Shown here one piece after another: positions 1 to 8,821 of a DNA stretch of 64,000 nt. The notes beneath the pieces are model-generated. The model was given only the letters and a program-made list of their open reading frames with translations. It was not told where the DNA came from and searched no databases. Each line of letters opens with the position of its first letter. Positions within the stretch are counted from its first letter, which is position 1. This DNA is from Myxosarcina sp. GI1. Its GTDB lineage: Bacteria; Cyanobacteriota; Cyanobacteriia; Cyanobacteriales; Xenococcaceae. The position numbers and the translations under genes were made by a program. The stretch lies in the NCBI RefSeq assembly GCF_000756305.1, contig NZ_JRFE01000025.1, positions 87,859 to 151,858 on the forward strand. Direction: 5' to 3'.

Positions 1-2
1 GT

Positions 3-860
3 TTAGTAGCGATCGCCCTAGCTTTGGGAATGATTATTCTTGGAGGCTGGTATTTTGCTATCGGTATCGGTATTATAATTTTTTTAGGACAGCTAGAGTA
101 TTTTCGTTTAGTTCGCGCTAAAGGGATCGAACCCGCAGGAAAAACAACTTTAGTAGTATCGCAAATCTTATTAATTAGCGCAATTATTACTCCAGGCATT
201 ACCGATGCAGCCTTTTGCCTGGGGGGAACGATAATTTGTTTTTATTTACTTTTTCAGCCCAAAATGGCGACTATTGCCGACATTGCCAGTTCGATTCTAG
301 GTTTGTTTTATGGCGGCTATTTACCTACATATTGGGTGCGTTTGCGAGTAAGTTTGCCTAATAGTGCCAGTTTGAGTAATTTACCACTAAACGGTTACTG
401 GCCAGAATCCTGGGCAAATCCCAGTCAGTTTCCCGCTGCTTTAACTCTGACTTTTTTAGTTATGGCCTGTATCTGGGCAGCAGATATCGGTGCGTACACG
501 ATGGGTAAAAGTTTTGGTCGCACGCAATTATCTAATATCAGTCCAAAGAAAACTGTAGAAGGAGCTTTATTTGGTATAGGCGGTAGTTTATTGGTTGCCG
601 AGTTAGGTGCCTGGTATTTTTGTTTGCCTGCGTGGCAGTTTAGCGGTTTGCTGTTGGGTATTCTAATCGGTGTTACCAGTCTTTTAGGAGATTTAACCGA
701 GTCGATGATGAAACGGGATGCAGGAGTAAAAGATTCGGGACAGTTAATTCCAGGTCACGGAGGGATTTTAGACCGAACCGATAGCTACGTTTTTACTGCC
801 CCTTTGGTCTATTATTTTGTGACTTTATTATTACCTTTATTGGCAAAAAGTTTTAGTTAA
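3..860 (+). CDS. cdsA: Phosphatidate cytidylyltransferase, 5' end outside window
   Basis: CdsA makes CDP-diacylglycerol from phosphatidate and CTP in the inner membrane, the branch point of phospholipid synthesis. The frame is already open at base 3 with no start, so the gene begins upstream of the window. What remains is a run of hydrophobic segments and, near the C-terminus (about nt 706-786), the CDS family signature SMMKRDAGVKDSG followed by GHGGILDRTDS. A TTG at 24 could be read as a start but it lies inside the conserved N-terminal hydrophobic stretch (LVAIALALG), so truncation by the window edge is more likely. It is convergent with the P450 gene; the gap holds heptamer repeats. Confidence 0.93.
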   Translation, partial: LVAIALALGMIILGGWYFAIGIGIIIFLGQLEYFRLVRAKGIEPAGKTTLVVSQILLISAIITPGITDAAFCLGGTIICFYLLFQPKMATIADIASSILGLFYGGYLPTYWVRLRVSLPNSASLSNLPLNGYWPESWANPSQFPAALTLTFLVMACIWAADIGAYTMGKSFGRTQLSNISPKKTVEGALFGIGGSLLVAELGAWYFCLPAWQFSGLLLGILIGVTSLLGDLTESMMKRDAGVKDSGQLIPGHGGILDRTDSYVFTAPLVYYFVTLLLPLLAKSFS

Positions 861-863
861 AAA

Positions 864-904
864 AGTTTTTAGTTTTTAGTTTGATTTTTTAACTACTAAC
901 TACT
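864..904. repeat. Heptamer tracts between convergent genes
   Basis: Directly after the cdsA stop there are two AGTTTTT heptamers (864-877) plus a variant, and then two AACTACT heptamers (891-904). They resemble the heptameric short tandem repeats (STRR type) known from cyanobacterial intergenic DNA. No function is visible; a transcription-end role between the convergent genes is possible. Confidence 0.6.
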
Positions 905-913
905 AACCGAAAG

Positions 914-2302
914 TTAAACAGCAACATTGCTCTTGGCGATCGCTCTAGAAGTTCTTTTGCCTCGATACATCATTTTTACGCCGTTGGCAGGAGACAGAGT
1001 TACCCCGCGTCTACGAGGTCGTTCGGGTCGATTGCTGGCTAGAGATAATTGATGATTAGCAACTACCGTAGCCACAACTAATTTTAGTTCAAATTTAGCC
1101 AAAGCTTCACCAATACAGCGACGCGCTCCACCGCCAAAGGGAACGAATTCTCCAGAAGTAAACTGACGTTCCAAAAAGCGTTCTGGTTTAAATTGTTTGG
1201 CTTGCGGATAAATGTCTTCTCGTTGATGCACTGAATATATATTGCCCATCAAAACGCTTCCAGGTTCCAAATCGTAGTCTAGTAACTGCATCGATTGCTT
1301 TACTACTCTGGGAAAAGTCAGCATAGCTACGGGACAAATTCGCAGGGTTTCTTTGCAGACGGCATCGAGGTAAGGTACTTGGGAAATCGTCATTAGGTCT
1401 GGTGACTCTCCCAAACTAGCGATTTCGTCGAGTAACTTAGCTTTTACTTTTGGTAAATGATGAACCCAATATAATGCCCAGGCGATCGCTGTAGCCGTAG
1501 TTTCGTGTCCTGCAAACATCAAGCTCATCAATTCATCGCGCAGTTCGCCGTCGCTCATCGGTTGACCTGTTTCGTCGCGAGCCGACATTAGCATTGAAAG
1601 AATATCCTCTCCGTCAAGATTATTGGTTTCTCTCCGCTCGGCAATTTCAGCATAAATTATTTTATCTACAGCCTCTCTCACACGCACGAAATTGCCCCAG
1701 GGACTCCATGCACCCCAGTCCTGTTGCAGCCAGGGAAAAAACAAAAATGCCGAGGTTAGAGGCGAACGAAACACTTCTGTCATTTCCGAAATCAAGCCTC
1801 TTAATTGTTGGTAGCGATTGCTGTCAGCTAAACCATAAACTACTCTCAAGATAGTTTGTAGAGAAATACTTTGAGCTAAATCTCTAGCAGTAAATTCCTC
1901 GCCAGGGTTTAACTTGCCAAAAACATCATTAGTTAGTTCGACAATAGATTGACTATAAGTTTCCATCCTTTCACCATGAAAAGGAGGTAACAGCAGCTTG
2001 CGCCGTTTTCTGTGGGGATCGCCTTCTAGTAAGATTACCGAGCGATCGCCTACAAGTGGCTTTAACAAGGCATTATCTTGAGAGGAAGCAAACAGCTTTT
2101 GACGATTGCTAGTTAGAATTTCTTGAATTGCTTCGGGATGATTGACAATTATAAACTTGCCACCAAAGCCGATTATATCAGCCGCGTATAAGTCTGGACA
2201 TTGTCTAGCGGCTGTTTCTAAATATTTAACGGGGTCGATTACCCAAGTTAACTTTTGCCAAAGAGCAGATTTATTTAGTTTTGGGGGTAAATTCATTGCC
2301 AA
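914..2302 (-). CDS. Cytochrome P450 (CYP110-like)
   Basis: A 462-residue soluble-type heme monooxygenase. Visible P450 marks are the I-helix oxygen-binding motif AGHETTA (264-270), the K-helix ExxR as ETLR (318-321) and the heme-ligand loop FGGGARRCIG (389-398, Cys396). The N-terminal part (LPP..., WVIDPVKYLE) resembles cyanobacterial CYP110 proteins, which oxidise fatty-acid or terpenoid substrates in characterised cases; the substrate here is unknown. No redox partner gene is adjacent. ATG at 2302 or the second Met (2296) could be the start. Monocistronic and convergent with cdsA. Confidence 0.93.
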   Translation of the reverse strand: MAMNLPPKLNKSALWQKLTWVIDPVKYLETAARQCPDLYAADIIGFGGKFIIVNHPEAIQEILTSNRQKLFASSQDNALLKPLVGDRSVILLEGDPHRKRRKLLLPPFHGERMETYSQSIVELTNDVFGKLNPGEEFTARDLAQSISLQTILRVVYGLADSNRYQQLRGLISEMTEVFRSPLTSAFLFFPWLQQDWGAWSPWGNFVRVREAVDKIIYAEIAERRETNNLDGEDILSMLMSARDETGQPMSDGELRDELMSLMFAGHETTATAIAWALYWVHHLPKVKAKLLDEIASLGESPDLMTISQVPYLDAVCKETLRICPVAMLTFPRVVKQSMQLLDYDLEPGSVLMGNIYSVHQREDIYPQAKQFKPERFLERQFTSGEFVPFGGGARRCIGEALAKFELKLVVATVVANHQLSLASNRPERPRRRGVTLSPANGVKMMYRGKRTSRAIAKSNVAV

Positions 2303-2422
2303 TCGATTAGTTAAATTATTTCTATCGCTTTATCTATGATAAAAAGTATTTACTAAAAACTGTTGAAGCTCAAAAGGTAAGCTCTAAAATCTATTGTGGC
2401 TCTACCGCCGCAAGTAAGCCAT

Positions 2423-2444
2423 AATACTGAAGGTATTCAGTATT
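2423..2444. promoter_or_regulatory. Perfect 9-bp inverted repeat upstream of the RimK cluster
   Basis: AATACTGAA and TTCAGTATT face each other around a GGTA loop, 21 bases before the GTG start at 2466. It lies in the divergent spacer between the P450 gene and the protease gene, so it could be an operator or an mRNA 5' hairpin. The sequence alone cannot decide. Confidence 0.45.
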
Positions 2445-2465
2445 TAGCAATAGTCTAAAATTTTT

Positions 2466-2942
2466 GTGAATCTCAATCCAAAACAACTACGTTCGAGTAT
2501 CAAACAACCATCTATTATCGGCTGGAGAGAAATTATTGCTTTGCCAGAATTGGGAATCGGTAAGATCAAAGCCAAAATTGATACGGGAGCGCGTTCTTCA
2601 GCTTTACACGCCTTTCATCTAGAAAACTTCGAGCGTGACGATAAGAAGATAATACGTTTTCAGGTTCACCCCCTTCAGCGTGACAGTAAAACTACGATAA
2701 CCACAGAAGCCGAACTATTAGAATACAGAGAAGTTCGCAATTCGGGGGGAGTTGCCCAACTCAGACCAGTAATTTTGACAGGGATAAAGCTAGGAGAAAA
2801 GACTTGGACAATCGAGCTTACTTTAACCAACAGAGACGTTATGGGCTTTCGGATGTTACTTGGAAGACAAGCACTGCGCCGTCAATTTTTAGTAGACCCA
2901 GGTAAATCTTTTATTCAAAGCAGTCATCATCGAGAAAAATAG
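2466..2942 (+). CDS. Retropepsin-like (ATP-dependent zinc protease family, DUF785) protein
   Basis: A 158-residue protein with the retropepsin-like catalytic signature DTGARSSA (Asp39) after an N-terminal beta segment GWREIIALPELG. This family (RimB in Pseudomonas) is commonly encoded next to rimK and is thought to cleave or trim RimK-modified substrates; older annotations call it an ATP-dependent zinc protease. The start is GTG at 2466; the next in-frame ATG lies far inside the fold. The next gene, rimK, starts 29 bases downstream, so co-transcription is likely. Confidence 0.88.
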   Translation: MNLNPKQLRSSIKQPSIIGWREIIALPELGIGKIKAKIDTGARSSALHAFHLENFERDDKKIIRFQVHPLQRDSKTTITTEAELLEYREVRNSGGVAQLRPVILTGIKLGEKTWTIELTLTNRDVMGFRMLLGRQALRRQFLVDPGKSFIQSSHHREK

Positions 2943-2971
2943 AATTATATACAGCAATCGGTAACTAGATA

Positions 2972-3877
2972 ATGAAAATAGCAATTCTGTCTCAAAATTC
3001 TTCCCTCTATTCCACCAATCGTTTGAAAGAAGCAGGAGAGAAACTCGGACATGAAGTAAAAATAATTAATTACTTGCGTTGCTACATGAATATTACTTCA
3101 CAGCGACCGACAGTAGTTTATAGCGGCAAACCTTTAGAAAATTTTGATGCTATTATTCCTCGCATCGGTGCTTCCAAAACTTTCTACGGTACGGCTGTGG
3201 TCAGACAGTTCGAGGTAATGGGAGTATTTAGTGCTAATGAGTCTCAGGCTATTTCTCGTTCTCGCGATAAATTGCGATGTCTGCAAATTTTAGCTAGAGA
3301 AGGGTTGGGGCTTCCCGTTACTGGCTTTGCCCACGCTACCCAGGACATTGACGGCTTAATCGAAACTGTGGGTGGTGCGCCTTTAGTAATTAAACTGTTG
3401 GAAGGAACTCAGGGAATTGGGGTAGTGTTAGCCGAAACTCAACAAGCAGCCAAATCGGTAATTGAAGCCTTTCGCGGTTTAGATGCAAATATTCTCGTCC
3501 AAGAATTTATCAAAGAAGCCAAGGGAGCAGATTTACGCTGTTTTGTCATTGGTGGCAAAGTAATAGCAGCCATGAAACGCCAGGGTGCAGAAGGTGAATT
3601 TCGTTCTAACCTCCATCGCGGTGGTTCGGCAGAGAGAGTCAAGCTAACCCCAGAAGAGAGAAGTACTGCAATTCGAGCAGCTAAAGCTATGGGATTGAGA
3701 GTTGCAGGAGTCGATTTGCTGCGTTCCAATCACGGTCCCGTAATTATGGAAGTTAATTCTTCACCTGGGCTTGAAGGAATCGAAAAAGCAACTAATGTAG
3801 ATGTAGCGGGGAAAATTATCGAATACGTCGCTGCTAATGCTACCCCAAATAAAACTCGCGATCGCATAAAATATTAG
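2972..3877 (+). CDS. rimK: RimK-type ATP-grasp alpha-L-glutamate ligase
   Basis: A 301-residue ATP-grasp ligase, the same length as Escherichia coli RimK, which adds glutamate residues to the C-terminus of ribosomal protein S6. The preATP-grasp N-domain is followed by the ATP lysine in [12 protein letters not shown] (Lys141, loop 145-150), an acidic metal site in VAGVDLL (Asp248) and [13 protein letters not shown] (259-271). The frame sits between a retropepsin-like gene and an AstE-like gene, a context found in several cyanobacteria. The acceptor in this organism may be S6 or another protein or peptide; the sequence does not tell. Confidence 0.93.
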   Translation: MKIAILSQNSSLYSTNRLKEAGEKLGHEVKIINYLRCYMNITSQRPTVVYSGKPLENFDAIIPRIGASKTFYGTAVVRQFEVMGVFSANESQAISRSRDKLRCLQILAREGLGLPVTGFAHATQDIDGLIETVGGAPLVIKLLEGTQGIGVVLAETQQAAKSVIEAFRGLDANILVQEFIKEAKGADLRCFVIGGKVIAAMKRQGAEGEFRSNLHRGGSAERVKLTPEERSTAIRAAKAMGLRVAGVDLLRSNHGPVIMEVNSSPGLEGIEKATNVDVAGKIIEYVAANATPNKTRDRIKY

Positions 3878-3899
3878 TCTGAACTAAGGAATTGACCGA

Positions 3900-4856
3900 T
3901 TGACAGCTAACGAGATCGAAATAGCTAAAGAAATAATACCTCCTGGGCAGTTGCGACGCTTGGATATTCCCGTAAGTCGTTTATCTACTCAGACTCTGTT
4001 GTCGCTTCCCGTGACCGTTATTAACGGTATCGAACCAGGACCCAAACTGTGGTTGAGTGCGGCAATTCACGGCGACGAACTTAATGGGGTCAGAATAATT
4101 AGCGAGGTTTTAGCAAAGATACAGCCAGATAAATTACGAGGTACGATTATTGCTGTTTCTATCGTCAACGTTTTTGGTTTTATCGAACAGTCGCGCTATC
4201 TTCCCGACAGAAGAGATTTAAACCGTTCGTTTCCAGGCTCGGAAACTGGCTCTTTAGCTTCTCGCCTGGCAAATTTATTTATGCGAGAAGTAGTAAATCG
4301 CAGTACTCACGGTATCGATTTACATACGGCAGCAGTACATCGCATCAATCTACCTCAAATTCGTGCCAACCTCAAAGATAAGGATACTTATCGCTGTGCT
4401 AGAGCTTTTGGCGCGCCAATAATCATGCACGCTACGACGCGAGATGGTTCTCTGCGCCAAGCAGCAACTAAAAAGGGTATACCCGTTTTACTGTATGAAG
4501 CAGGAGAGGCTTTGCGTTTCGATCGACAGGCAATAGAAGTAGGCGTAGCAGGAATTATGCGAGTAATGGACTGTCTGGAAATGTATCGGTTCGAGACTGT
4601 TCCTGCCGTTACATCCTCAAAGGAAACTCGTCAGAGTAAGTGGGTAAGAGCATCACGAGCGGGCATTTTTTATCTGGAAGTAGAACTAGGGGCAAAAGTA
4701 CGCAAAAAACAGCAGTTAGGTTCGATAGCCGATGCTTTTGGCGAAGAAAGGGTCATCGTTCGCGCTAGCGTTGATGGTATCGTAATTAGCTATACTCAAA
4801 ATCCCTTAGTCAATCAGGGTGATGCGATCGTTCATCTGGCAATAGTTTCCGATTGA
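3900..4856 (+). CDS. Succinylglutamate desuccinylase/aspartoacylase (M14-like) family protein
   Basis: A 318-residue zinc amidohydrolase of the AstE/aspartoacylase family. Zinc ligands are visible as AAIHGDELNG (His57, Glu60) and DLHTA (His142), with the substrate-binding segment DLNRSFPG (106-113). The C-terminal 80 residues form a beta-rich, biotinyl/lipoyl-like domain (EVELGAKVRKKQQLGSI). The start is TTG at 3900, 22 bases after rimK. Its place behind rimK suggests it removes an acyl or glutamyl group from RimK products, not arginine catabolism, since no other ast genes are present. Confidence 0.87.
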   Translation: MTANEIEIAKEIIPPGQLRRLDIPVSRLSTQTLLSLPVTVINGIEPGPKLWLSAAIHGDELNGVRIISEVLAKIQPDKLRGTIIAVSIVNVFGFIEQSRYLPDRRDLNRSFPGSETGSLASRLANLFMREVVNRSTHGIDLHTAAVHRINLPQIRANLKDKDTYRCARAFGAPIIMHATTRDGSLRQAATKKGIPVLLYEAGEALRFDRQAIEVGVAGIMRVMDCLEMYRFETVPAVTSSKETRQSKWVRASRAGIFYLEVELGAKVRKKQQLGSIADAFGEERVIVRASVDGIVISYTQNPLVNQGDAIVHLAIVSD

Positions 4857-4858
4857 AT

Positions 4859-5425
4859 TTATTTTTTTTGCTGGCGATCGCTCCGAGCTATAATTTGCTC
4901 CACGATAACTTCTGGAGAGTAAGAAATATCGATAGTTATAGCTGCTTCGGGTTCTTCTAAAGCCTCAAATTGGCTGCGTAACATATCTTCTTTCATAAAA
5001 TGATCGTGACGCTGGCGAATTCTCTGTTTGATGCGCTCATAATCACCACGCAGATAAATCCAGGTAATTTTGTTGGCGCGATTACCCGAAGGGTACGCTG
5101 AGTCTAACGACTTGCTTACGCAACCACGATCGCTCTCAAGTAGTTGACGATAATCCGATTTTAATGCCGAACATGCTAAAATTCCTTGTTGCTCGGCAGC
5201 TAAAGTCTCAGCAATAAAATCTCTAAGCTTTAGTAGCCAAGCTCGGCGATCTTTATCGTTCAAAGGGATGCCCTGACTCATTTTGTCGATATTGGCTTGA
5301 GGATGAAAATCATCCGCATCGTAAAAAGGAATGTCAGTGCGATCGCTAAGTAGCCGCCCTACAGTAGATTTACCAGAACCAGCTACGCCCATAATGATGT
5401 AAAACATACGGTCAAAAAAATACAC
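4859..5425 (-). CDS. gntK: Gluconokinase, GntK/IdnK type
   Basis: Phosphorylates gluconate to 6-phosphogluconate. The P-loop GVAGSGKST is at 13-21, followed by the family segments DADDFHPQANIDKMSQGIPLND in two parts (38-58) and CSALK (86-90). Compared with the E. coli enzyme there are about 17 extra residues between QLL (96) and WIYLRGD (123), encoded around nt 5072-5125, where the DNA holds two small palindromes (see findings). An internal Met at residue 7 is an alternative start. The stop lies 2 bases from the AstE-like gene's stop (convergent). Confidence 0.9.
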   Translation of the reverse strand: MYFFDRMFYIIMGVAGSGKSTVGRLLSDRTDIPFYDADDFHPQANIDKMSQGIPLNDKDRRAWLLKLRDFIAETLAAEQQGILACSALKSDYRQLLESDRGCVSKSLDSAYPSGNRANKITWIYLRGDYERIKQRIRQRHDHFMKEDMLRSQFEALEEPEAAITIDISYSPEVIVEQIIARSDRQQKK

Positions 5426-5492
5426 TCGCCGATAAGACGATAAACTATATATCTGAATTTATCTCGAACAATATTTTAATAACTAACTATTT

Positions 5493-7013
5493 ATGAATGC
5501 GATCGCAGCAGCTTCTACTGTTAATAAATTAGATGTAATAGTTATCGGTTCTGGTATTGGGGGTTTGGTGACGGCTACCCAATTAGCAGCAAAAGGAGCC
5601 AAGGTATTAGTTTTAGAAAGCTATGTAATTCCTGGTGGTAGTGCGGGTTATTTCGAGCGTGAAGGATATCGCTTCGACGTTGGCGCGTCGATGATTTTTG
5701 GCTTTGGCGATCGCGGCACGACTAATTTATTAACCCGCGCCTTACAAGCTGTGGATATGGAAATCGAAACCATACCCGATCCCGTTCAAATTCACTACCA
5801 TCTACCTGACAACCTGGAACTCAAAGTTTATCGAGATTACGAACAGTTTTTACAAGAGTTAATTGCGATTTTCCCCCACGAAGCCAAAGGAATTCGACAT
5901 TTTTACGATGAATGCTGGCAAGTATTTAACTGTCTCAACGCGATGGAACTACTTTCTTTAGAAGAACCGCGCTATTTGATGCGAGTATTCTTTCAGCATC
6001 CTTTTGCCTGCTTGGGCTTAGTAAAATATTTACCTCAAAATGTTGGCGATTTAGCCCGTCGCTATATTAGCGATCTTAAACTGCTCAAATTTATCGATAT
6101 GGAGTGTTATTGCTGGTCGGTAGTTCCTGCATCCCATACGCCAACGATCAACGCAGGTATGGTTTTTAGCGATCGCCATTATGGAGGTATTAACTATCCT
6201 AAAGGTGGTGTGGGGCAAATCGCTCAAAAATTAGTTGAGGGTTTAAAAAAAGCAGGAGGACAAATTCGCTATAAAGCCAGAGTAAAAGAGATTTTGATTG
6301 AGAATAGCAAAGCAGTAGGAGTAAAACTAACCGACGGCAAAGAATACCGCGCCAAACGCATTGTTTCTAATGCCACTCGTTGGGATACCTTTGGCAAACT
6401 TGTCTCCCCCGAACAAATACCCCAAAAAGAAAAGAGATGGCAGCAGAGATATCAAAAATCTCCTAGTTTTTTAAACTTACATTTGGGTGTAAAAGCCGAA
6501 GTTTTACCAACAGGAACGGAATGTCATCACATTCTACTCGAAGACTGGAAAGACATGGAAACAGCAGAAGGGACTATTTTTGTTTCGATTCCTACTTTAT
6601 TAGATCCTAGTTTGGCTCCCGCAGGACATCATATCATTCACACCTTTACCCCTAGCTGGATCGAGGACTGGCAAGGACTAACCCCCCAAGCATATCGAGA
6701 GAAAAAAGAAGCGGCAGCAGCTAAGTTAATCCATCGCCTGGAAGCAATTTTTCCCGAACTAGAAGCAGCTATAGACTACCAGGAAATCGGAACGCCTCGT
6801 ACCCATCGCCGTTTTTTAAATAGACAGGATGGTACTTATGGACCCATACCCAGTCGCAAATTAGCTGGTTTGCTCGGTATGCCTTTTAACCGTACTGCTA
6901 TATCAGGACTTTATTGTGTCGGCGATAGCACTTTTCCAGGACAGGGTTTAAATGCCGTTGCTTTTTCTGGTATGAGTTGCGGTCATCGGATCGCTGTCGA
7001 TTTAGGATTGTAA
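5493..7013 (+). CDS. crtH: Carotenoid cis-trans isomerase (prolycopene isomerase)
   Basis: CrtH isomerises the poly-cis lycopene made by the plant-type desaturases into all-trans lycopene. The 506-residue protein has the N-terminal FAD-binding [10 protein letters not shown] (19-28), the second FAD segment [20 protein letters not shown] in two parts and a C-terminal [17 protein letters not shown] flavin motif. Length and these motifs match cyanobacterial CrtH rather than the related CrtI desaturases or CrtO. Divergent from gluconokinase, with a short spacer of about 67 bases. Confidence 0.94.
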   Translation: MNAIAAASTVNKLDVIVIGSGIGGLVTATQLAAKGAKVLVLESYVIPGGSAGYFEREGYRFDVGASMIFGFGDRGTTNLLTRALQAVDMEIETIPDPVQIHYHLPDNLELKVYRDYEQFLQELIAIFPHEAKGIRHFYDECWQVFNCLNAMELLSLEEPRYLMRVFFQHPFACLGLVKYLPQNVGDLARRYISDLKLLKFIDMECYCWSVVPASHTPTINAGMVFSDRHYGGINYPKGGVGQIAQKLVEGLKKAGGQIRYKARVKEILIENSKAVGVKLTDGKEYRAKRIVSNATRWDTFGKLVSPEQIPQKEKRWQQRYQKSPSFLNLHLGVKAEVLPTGTECHHILLEDWKDMETAEGTIFVSIPTLLDPSLAPAGHHIIHTFTPSWIEDWQGLTPQAYREKKEAAAAKLIHRLEAIFPELEAAIDYQEIGTPRTHRRFLNRQDGTYGPIPSRKLAGLLGMPFNRTAISGLYCVGDSTFPGQGLNAVAFSGMSCGHRIAVDLGL

Positions 7014-7037
7014 TAATTGAAAACGAAATACTATGTT

Positions 7038-7274
7038 ATGAGCAAGCAAAAATTGACCGATAAAAATTTACAATCCCAACCTCACATCAAACTCGACCAG
7101 TTTTTAAAATGGCAGGCAATTACCATGACTGGTGGCGAAGCAAAAATTATGATTCAGCAAGGAGAAGTTGAGGTAAACGGGGAAGTTGAAACTAGACGCG
7201 GCAAAAAATTAAGAACGGGCGATCGCGTTACGATAGGAGGCTCTACCTATAGAGTAGAACTAAACGATAAATAA
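7038..7274 (+). CDS. Small S4-domain RNA-binding protein (YbcJ-like)
   Basis: A 78-residue protein made of a single S4 RNA-binding domain: IKLDQFLKW, the loop GGEAKIMIQQGEVEVNGEVETR split by turns, and RGKKLRTGDRV. Such proteins bind structured RNA or ribosomes; no specific target is known here. An upstream TTG at 7017 extends the frame by 7 residues, but the ATG at 7038 matches the family start better. It follows crtH by 24 bases. Its last 50 coding bases (7218-7267) are repeated at 7989-8038, on the far side of the vapBC pair. Confidence 0.88.
   Translation: MSKQKLTDKNLQSQPHIKLDQFLKWQAITMTGGEAKIMIQQGEVEVNGEVETRRGKKLRTGDRVTIGGSTYRVELNDK
7218..7267 (+). repeat. Direct repeat copy 1 (3' end of S4 gene)
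   Basis: This 50-base stretch, inside the S4 gene and starting at GGCGATCGCG, matches 7989-8038 at 47 of 50 positions by eye. It is the proximal boundary of the vapBC-containing segment. Confidence 0.85.
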
Positions 7275-7291
7275 ATTCACGAAAGCGAATG

Positions 7292-7693
7292 TTAACTAAC
7301 CCAATTTTCTAACTTTAAATTAGGTACGCGGCTAAATTCTCTAGTGTTATTAGTTACTAGCGTTAACTCTAAACTAAGAGCATGAGCGGCAATCAAAGTG
7401 TCTAAAGAACCGATAGTCGTTCCTTGTTTTTCTAATATTGCTCGAACCATACCATACATCGCAGCAGCAGCAGGATCGAAATCTACTACTGTCAACGGTA
7501 GTAAAAATTGTGTTAATGCTTGCCTGTTTTTTTCTGGAAACTGACTTTTTTGAACGCCAAATTCTAATTCGGCAACGGTAATAGAAGATATACCAATATC
7601 TCCTAAATCGTAAGCGTTAAATTTTTGCAATACTTCTAGTGGCTTTTGCTTAATGATGTAAATACAAATATTGGTATCTAGTAAAAATTTCAT
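7292..7693 (-). CDS. vapC: VapC-type PIN-domain ribonuclease toxin
   Basis: A 133-residue PIN-domain protein. Acidic metal-binding residues are at Asp6 (LLDTN), Glu42 (VAELEFG) and Asp98 (GSLDTLIAAHA), followed by the typical TNNTREF end (114-120). VapC toxins cut tRNA or rRNA and are blocked by the cognate VapB. Its ATG overlaps the last bases of the upstream antitoxin gene by 4 bases, the usual arrangement for coupled translation. It lies tail-to-tail with the S4 gene, inside the duplicated-tail segment. Confidence 0.9.
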   Translation of the reverse strand: MKFLLDTNICIYIIKQKPLEVLQKFNAYDLGDIGISSITVAELEFGVQKSQFPEKNRQALTQFLLPLTVVDFDPAAAAMYGMVRAILEKQGTTIGSLDTLIAAHALSLELTLVTNNTREFSRVPNLKLENWVS

Positions 7694-7923
7694 TCAAAAG
7701 CAGTTTCTCGTTCTTGTTCTTCTGGCTGCTGCCGATCGCTCATAAAGTCATCAGAAAACTGTTCTAAGCTATCAAACAAAGTTTCCCAAGAATTTTCATA
7801 AGGTAAAAGCACCACAGCATTACCAACGCGCTTAATTAAAACCTTGTCTCCTGAAAAACGATATTTTTTCGGCAGCCGAACCGCTTGGCTTTTGCCATTT
7901 TGAAAAAGTTTAGCCGTTTCCAT
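7690..7923 (-). CDS. vapB: VapB-type antitoxin (AbrB/MazE-like DNA-binding fold)
   Basis: A 77-residue antitoxin starting METAKLFQNG. The swapped-hairpin AbrB-like DNA-binding segment is FQNGKSQAVRLPKKYRF, and the acidic C-terminal tail (EQFSDDFMSD...PEEQERE) would wrap the toxin. A TTG at 7938 gives five more residues, but ATG 7923 fits the family start. VapB/VapC complexes normally repress their own promoter; an AT-rich promoter-like region with TATATTAA repeats lies at about 7937-7970. Confidence 0.88.
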   Translation of the reverse strand: METAKLFQNGKSQAVRLPKKYRFSGDKVLIKRVGNAVVLLPYENSWETLFDSLEQFSDDFMSDRQQPEEQERETAFE

Positions 7924-7988
7924 TATTAATTTACCCAAAATTAATATATATTTTTAGTATATATTAATTTGATTGCGTCATTGTTTGA

Positions 7989-8043
7989 GGCGATCGCGTT
8001 ACGGTAGGAGGCTCTACCTATAGAGTAGAATTAGACGAAAACT
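7989..8043 (+). pseudogene. Duplicated 3' end of the S4-domain gene (remnant)
   Basis: From GGCGATCGCG onward this stretch reads in frame GDRVTVGGSTYRVELDEN-stop, versus GDRVTIGGSTYRVELNDK-stop in the intact gene. The differences are few and conservative, which is the pattern of a diverged homologous gene tail, not of random repeat DNA. The rest of the gene is absent. Together with 7218-7267 it brackets vapBC, suggesting that the cassette arrived with, or displaced, an alternative 3' end of the S4 gene. Confidence 0.8.
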
Positions 8044-8079
8044 AGTCTAATAAAGCTAAGTGTGAGCGTAATTGCTCTA

Positions 8080-8643
8080 TCACTCCAATAGCCAACCAAA
8101 TAATTCATCTAGAGTTAATTTAAAAGCTTTAGCAAAGTCGGGTACGGATAAAATATCTTTAGCATCCTCAAAGAATACTGGCTGTTGCCCTTGAAAATAA
8201 ACCAATACTGACTGTTCTTTCGGATCGATTAACCATCCCAATTGTGTACCATTAGCTAAACAATGAAGAATATTTTTAGTGACTCTGGTTTGACTCTGTT
8301 CGGGAGATAAAATTTCTATTGTCCAGTCTGGTGCAGCTTGAAACGAATCTGCTATCGCACCATTATCATCGCGAGGTATTCTGTCCCAAGTAAATACAGT
8401 TACATCGGGTACAGTAGAACGTCCACCGAAGGTACATCTTAGTTCGGTAAATGCACGAGCCGTTTTCTGAGGTTTAAGAGCAACATTGATGGCACTCGAT
8501 AATTCAGTCTGAATCGTACTGTGTTTTCCTTTCGGCATTGGTTTTTGAAAAATTTTCCCATCGATATATTCACTGGCGGGTTTAGTTTCTGGTAATGCTA
8601 GAAACTCGCCTATACTTATGGGTTTAGAAGGAGTTGTAACCAT
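8080..8643 (-). CDS. Uma2 family putative endonuclease (DUF820)
   Basis: A 187-residue protein of the Uma2/DUF820 family, extremely expanded in cyanobacteria, with a PD-(D/E)xK nuclease-type fold. Visible elements are the N-terminal SEYIDGKIFQKPMPKGKHS, the acidic strand VPDVTVF (Asp80) and WTIEILSPEQSQTRVTKN (Glu110). The frame continues open to 8748, but the MVTTPSKPIS start at 8643 matches family members. The biological role of these proteins is unresolved; transposon-linked nuclease activity has been proposed. Confidence 0.85.
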   Translation of the reverse strand: MVTTPSKPISIGEFLALPETKPASEYIDGKIFQKPMPKGKHSTIQTELSSAINVALKPQKTARAFTELRCTFGGRSTVPDVTVFTWDRIPRDDNGAIADSFQAAPDWTIEILSPEQSQTRVTKNILHCLANGTQLGWLIDPKEQSVLVYFQGQQPVFFEDAKDILSVPDFAKAFKLTLDELFGWLLE

Positions 8644-8821
8644 AGCTCGATCTTGCCGTTGGATATTAATATTATAGTTACTTAGATTGTATTTTATCGG
8701 TTCTGGCGATCGCTTCAGCCATTTTTGTACCTCATACCTTATAAACATGTTTTTGAGTTAGCAAAGCTATAAAGATAAATAATTAGCCGTGCAAGCACAT
8801 AATATAAACAAAAACTACTAA

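Noticed and set aside
24..860. cdsA starting at the TTG at base 24
   Set aside because: The frame is open to the window edge and the upstream residues (LVAIALAL) belong to the conserved N-terminal helix.
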